A stretch of DNA of 8,266 bases. Origin: Proteiniphilum sp. (GTDB lineage Bacteria; Bacteroidota; Bacteroidia; Bacteroidales; Dysgonomonadaceae). This document shows positions 5,473 through 8,266 of the stretch, piece by piece; the first letter of the stretch is position 1; every line of letters begins with the position of its first letter. Position numbers and translations under genes: made by a program. A model generated the notes under the pieces. It made no database searches and had not been told where the DNA came from. It was given only the letters and a program-made list of their open reading frames with translations. The stretch is from the NCBI GenBank assembly GCA_012728465.1, contig JAAYFB010000081.1, positions 1 to 8,266 of the forward strand, read 5' to 3'.

Positions 5473-7935
5473 CTACTTCTTATCCTTCGGTATTGCAAAT
5501 GATTTAGCATTAGTCACTTTAGTTTTTAATAAAGCTATATCTAAAACATCTTTAATATCCTCTACATAGTGGAAAGTAAGTCCTTTTACGTATTCTGGTT
5601 TAATTTCAGTGATGTCTTTTTCGTTTTCCTTACACATTATTATGTCAGTAATTCCTGCACGTTTAGCAGCAAGAATTTTTTCACGAATACCACCCACTGG
5701 CAACACTTTGCCACGCAATGTTATTTCACCAGTCATAGCTAAGTTAGCTCTCACTTTGCGCTGAGTGTAAAGTGATGCCAACGATGTTATCATTGTTATT
5801 CCAGCTGATGGACCATCTTTTGGCATAGCACCTTCGGGCACGTGTATGTGGGTATTCCAATGATCAAAAATATCAGGGTCGATATCCAGAATGTCAGCAT
5901 TTGCATGAATATACTCCATTGCAAGCATAGCCGACTCTTTCATCACGTCACCAAGATTTCCTGTCAGTGTCAGTTTCGCTCCCTTGCCTCTGCTCAATGA
6001 GCTCTCTACAAATAGTATTTCTCCACCCACCGATGTCCAAGCTAGTCCAGTAACAACGCCAGCATATTCGTTGCCTTGATATTTGTCTTTACTGTACTCT
6101 GCAACACCAAGATATTCTTTAACGTGCTCAGGCTTTAATGTTTTTGGATACTCCTCTTCGCTTGCAATCTTGCGAGCTATTTTTCTTACTATTTTGGCAA
6201 TTTTTTTATCTAGTTCTCTCACTCCTGATTCTCGAGTATACTCTTCCACAATTTTCAACAGTGCGGGTTTCGATATCTTGAAATCTTTTTTAGGAATACC
6301 ATGATTTTCCAATTGTTTTGGAAGTAGATGTCTATGTGCTATCTCTATCTTTTCATTGCTTATATATCCGCCAACATCTATTAGCTCCATTCTGTCTAGC
6401 AACGGTGCGGGTATGTTGTTGATGTTATTAGCAGTAGCAACAAACATCACTTTGGATAGGTCATAATCTATCGATAGGTAGTTGTCGTGAAATGTGCTGT
6501 TCTGCTCGGGGTCTAGCACTTCTAAAAGTGCAGATGATGGATCGCCTCTGAAACTGTTGCCTACTTTATCAATTTCATCCAATACAAAAACTGGGTTAGA
6601 ACTCCCTGATTTTTGTATGTTTTGAATGATGCGACCAGGAATTGCGCCTATGTATGTTCGCCTATGTCCACGAATTTCAGACTCATCATGAAGTCCCCCT
6701 AGCGATACTCGTACATATTTTCTATTCAATGCTTCAGCTATTGATTTGCCAAGTGATGTTTTTCCCACTCCGGGAGGTCCGTATAGGCAAAGAATAGGTG
6801 ACTTTAAGTCGCCCTTCAGTTTCAATACCGCTAGGTGCTCAATAATTCTCTCCTTAACTATTTCCATGCCAAAGTGATCTTTGTCAAGTATCTTTTGTGC
6901 ATTCTTTAAGTTGAAATTGTCTTTAGTATATTCATTCCAAGGCAGGTCTAATATAGTTTCTATATATCCATACTGAACTGAATAATCGGGCGATTGTGTG
7001 TGCAATCTTTCAAGTTTGGCAACTTCTTTTTCGAAGATAGTTTGAACCTCCTTACTCCACTTTTTTGTTTTAGCTTTTTTCTTAAACTCCTCTATTTCTA
7101 TCTGCTGAGTGTTGCCACCAAGTTCTTCCTGAATAGTTCTTATTTGTTGTTGTAAGAAGAACTCCTTTTGTTGTTGATTAAGATCCTCTCTGGTTTTCAT
7201 CTGAATATTCATTTTCAGTTCCAGTATCTGAGTCTCTCTGTTTAAGATCATTAGTAGGCGATATGCCTGCTCCTTGTCATCATTAATCTCCAGAAGCTCT
7301 TGCTTTTCTTTGTTGTCGATAGGCAAATTGGTGGAGGCATAGCTAACTAGCATGTTGGTAAACGAATCGTGATTGATTGTTTTCAGTAGTTCCTTTGGAG
7401 GGTTGCCCATAAGGTGTAGTGCCTCATTCATTGTGTCTCTTATCGAGTCAAGAACGGCTAGAAACTCCTTGTCATCTTTATCGGCTTTGGTGAAGTCTAA
7501 TAGCTTATAATTTGCCTCAAAGAATGGCTCCGTTTGTGTCATCTTTGTTATTTCAAATCTAGACCTAGCTTGCACAATTACGCTAGTATTATCTTCATCA
7601 ATTTGTATGACGCGAATGATTTCTGCTATCACTCCCACTTTATATAAATCATCGGCAGTGGGGTTTTCTATATTTGAGTCTCTTTGGCAAACTAGCCCAA
7701 TGTATTTTTCTTCTTTGTTTAGCGAATTTATTAGCTTCAACGATTTTTCTCTTCCCACAGATATAGGAAGACCGCTACCAGGAAACACTATTGTATTTCG
7801 TAGAGGTAATATTGGTAGTGTATCTTTAAGATTACTCTCGTCCAATTCACCATTATTGTCTAAGAAATCTCCTGCAAAAAATGAAATAACATTATCGTTC
7901 TCTTCTCCTGTATCACTAAGTCTGTTTTGAAACAT
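5473..7935 (-). CDS. lon: Lon ATP-dependent serine protease
   Basis: Lon is a cytosolic hexameric AAA+ protease (family S16) that unfolds and degrades damaged proteins and selected regulators. The N-terminal substrate-binding domain starts at [14 protein letters not shown] (40-53) and is followed by a long helical, glutamine- and charge-rich segment (about 245-315). The AAA+ module has Walker A GPPGVGKT (386-393), Walker B VFVLDEID (449-456), a sensor-1 TANN (501-504) and the arginine finger region PLLDRME (511-517). The protease domain (about 620-800) has PKDGPSAG with the nucleophile Ser710, and Lys753 in [14 protein letters not shown], completing the Ser-Lys dyad. Length is 820 residues, in the range of Bacteroidota Lon. 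About 38 residues, acidic and asparagine-rich ([16 protein letters not shown]), precede the conserved start, somewhat more than in E. coli. The ATG at 7933-7935 is preceded by a good promoter about 42 bases away. Confidence 0.97.
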   Translation of the reverse strand: MFQNRLSDTGEENDNVISFFAGDFLDNNGELDESNLKDTLPILPLRNTIVFPGSGLPISVGREKSLKLINSLNKEEKYIGLVCQRDSNIENPTADDLYKVGVIAEIIRVIQIDEDNTSVIVQARSRFEITKMTQTEPFFEANYKLLDFTKADKDDKEFLAVLDSIRDTMNEALHLMGNPPKELLKTINHDSFTNMLVSYASTNLPIDNKEKQELLEINDDKEQAYRLLMILNRETQILELKMNIQMKTREDLNQQQKEFFLQQQIRTIQEELGGNTQQIEIEEFKKKAKTKKWSKEVQTIFEKEVAKLERLHTQSPDYSVQYGYIETILDLPWNEYTKDNFNLKNAQKILDKDHFGMEIVKERIIEHLAVLKLKGDLKSPILCLYGPPGVGKTSLGKSIAEALNRKYVRVSLGGLHDESEIRGHRRTYIGAIPGRIIQNIQKSGSSNPVFVLDEIDKVGNSFRGDPSSALLEVLDPEQNSTFHDNYLSIDYDLSKVMFVATANNINNIPAPLLDRMELIDVGGYISNEKIEIAHRHLLPKQLENHGIPKKDFKISKPALLKIVEEYTRESGVRELDKKIAKIVRKIARKIASEEEYPKTLKPEHVKEYLGVAEYSKDKYQGNEYAGVVTGLAWTSVGGEILFVESSLSRGKGAKLTLTGNLGDVMKESAMLAMEYIHANADILDIDPDIFDHWNTHIHVPEGAMPKDGPSAGITMITSLASLYTQRKVRANLAMTGEITLRGKVLPVGGIREKILAAKRAGITDIIMCKENEKDITEIKPEYVKGLTFHYVEDIKDVLDIALLKTKVTNAKSFAIPKDKK

Positions 7936-7968
7936 ATTTTTTTAAATTTCTATTCTGTTTATTACGTC

Positions 7969-8007
7969 TTAGGTTACAAATATAATTATACTATATTTGT
8001 GATCTAA
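7969..8007. promoter_or_regulatory. Overlapping divergent promoters of lon and trmN6
   Basis: Two perfect TAnnTTTG elements face opposite ways: TATATTTG on the minus strand at 7977-7984 for lon and TATATTTG on the plus strand at 7992-7999 for the methyltransferase. They are the core of an interrupted palindrome centred at 7988: TTAG (7969-7972), three bases, ACAAATATA (7976-7984), seven bases, TATATTTGT (7992-8000), three bases, CTAA (8004-8007). The outer TTAG copies sit 19 bases before each opposing -7 element, where the -33 TTTG belongs, and match it at three of four bases. Predicted leaders are about 35 bases for lon and about 63 for the methyltransferase. Confidence 0.6.
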
Positions 8008-8068
8008 TTTTTACTATATAATTATAATACATCAAATTGTGTGCCAAAGATGTGGAATTACTAGTTTT

Positions 8069-8266
8069 ATGGGAAATAAATCGTTTAAGTTGAAGCAATT
8101 TGAAGTTTTTCATGATAAATGTGCCATGAAGGTCGGTACTGATGGCATGCTTTTGGGTGCTTGGGCAGGGGTGGATGGTTGTCAAAATATATTGGACGTA
8201 GGTGCAGGCACTGGACTAATATCCCTTATGTTAGCTCAAAGAAATAGAGGTGCCCATATTATGGCA
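8069..8266 (+). CDS. trmN6: tRNA1(Val) adenine-37 N6-methyltransferase, 5' part
   Basis: Only the first 66 codons are present; the gene runs off the right edge. The product resembles E. coli TrmN6 (YfiC), which uses S-adenosylmethionine to methylate N6 of A37 in tRNA1(Val). The family's N-terminal pattern is clear: [28 protein letters not shown] (6-33), then SAM-binding motif [19 protein letters not shown] (41-58). The catalytic NPPY motif expected further on is outside the window, so the activity itself is not proved. The ATG at 8069 gives the usual start; an in-frame GTG at 8039 would add ten residues that the family lacks. No Shine-Dalgarno sequence is visible. It is divergent from lon and shares its promoter region. 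Confidence 0.87.
   Translation, partial: MGNKSFKLKQFEVFHDKCAMKVGTDGMLLGAWAGVDGCQNILDVGAGTGLISLMLAQRNRGAHIMA

Noticed and set aside
7607..7930. Plus-strand frame of 107 codons opposite the lon N-terminus
   Set aside because: The minus strand carries an unmistakable Lon N-terminal domain there; the plus frame is a composition-driven shadow.
8039..8068. Upstream GTG start for the methyltransferase, adding a CQRC segment
   Set aside because: The added residues suggest a zinc-knuckle-like pair of cysteines, but only two are present, and the family begins close to the FKLKQF segment, so the ATG at 8069 fits better.
7991..8185. Minus-strand frame overlapping the methyltransferase and its upstream region
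   Set aside because: It is antisense to a clear protein family match and crosses the lon promoter; it has no sign of its own function.

Overview
The window looks like a chromosomal housekeeping segment of a member of the Bacteroidota, most likely of the order Bacteroidales. The evidence is low G+C content, genes without clear Shine-Dalgarno sequences, several upstream copies of the Bacteroidota -7 promoter element TAnnTTTG, and proteins (HtpG, Lon, an ECF sigma factor) that read like Bacteroidales versions. Genus cannot be decided from the sequence. I see no phage, insertion sequence, CRISPR array, tRNA, rRNA or accessory defence system. No gene is convincingly new; the most interesting structure lies between the genes.

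Layout from left to right: an unassigned left edge (1-152); coaA, type I pantothenate kinase (minus, 153-1106); a 302-base gap holding a promoter for coaA and a strong terminator for htpG; htpG, the Hsp90 chaperone (minus, 1409-3319); a 482-base AT-rich gap with a 12-bp hairpin and a good promoter for the next gene; an ECF-type sigma factor of 172 residues (plus, 3802-4320) closed by a clear terminator; a YrbG-type sodium/calcium exchanger-family membrane protein (plus, 4443-5378); a 13-bp bidirectional terminator; lon, the ATP-dependent protease (minus, 5473-7935); and the first 66 codons of a gene for a TrmN6/YfiC-like tRNA methyltransferase (plus, from 8069), cut by the window end.

The genes appear to be mainly single transcription units. 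htpG and sigma are divergent, exchanger and lon are convergent, and lon and trmN6 are divergent. Two of the genes, htpG and lon, serve protein quality control (folding and degradation). The sigma factor has no recognisable anti-sigma gene beside it. The best regulatory observation is between lon and trmN6: two perfect TAnnTTTG elements face each other inside one 39-bp interrupted palindrome, so the two promoters would share the same DNA and polymerase could probably occupy only one at a time. Promoter calls rest on consensus matching by eye and need transcript-start data.
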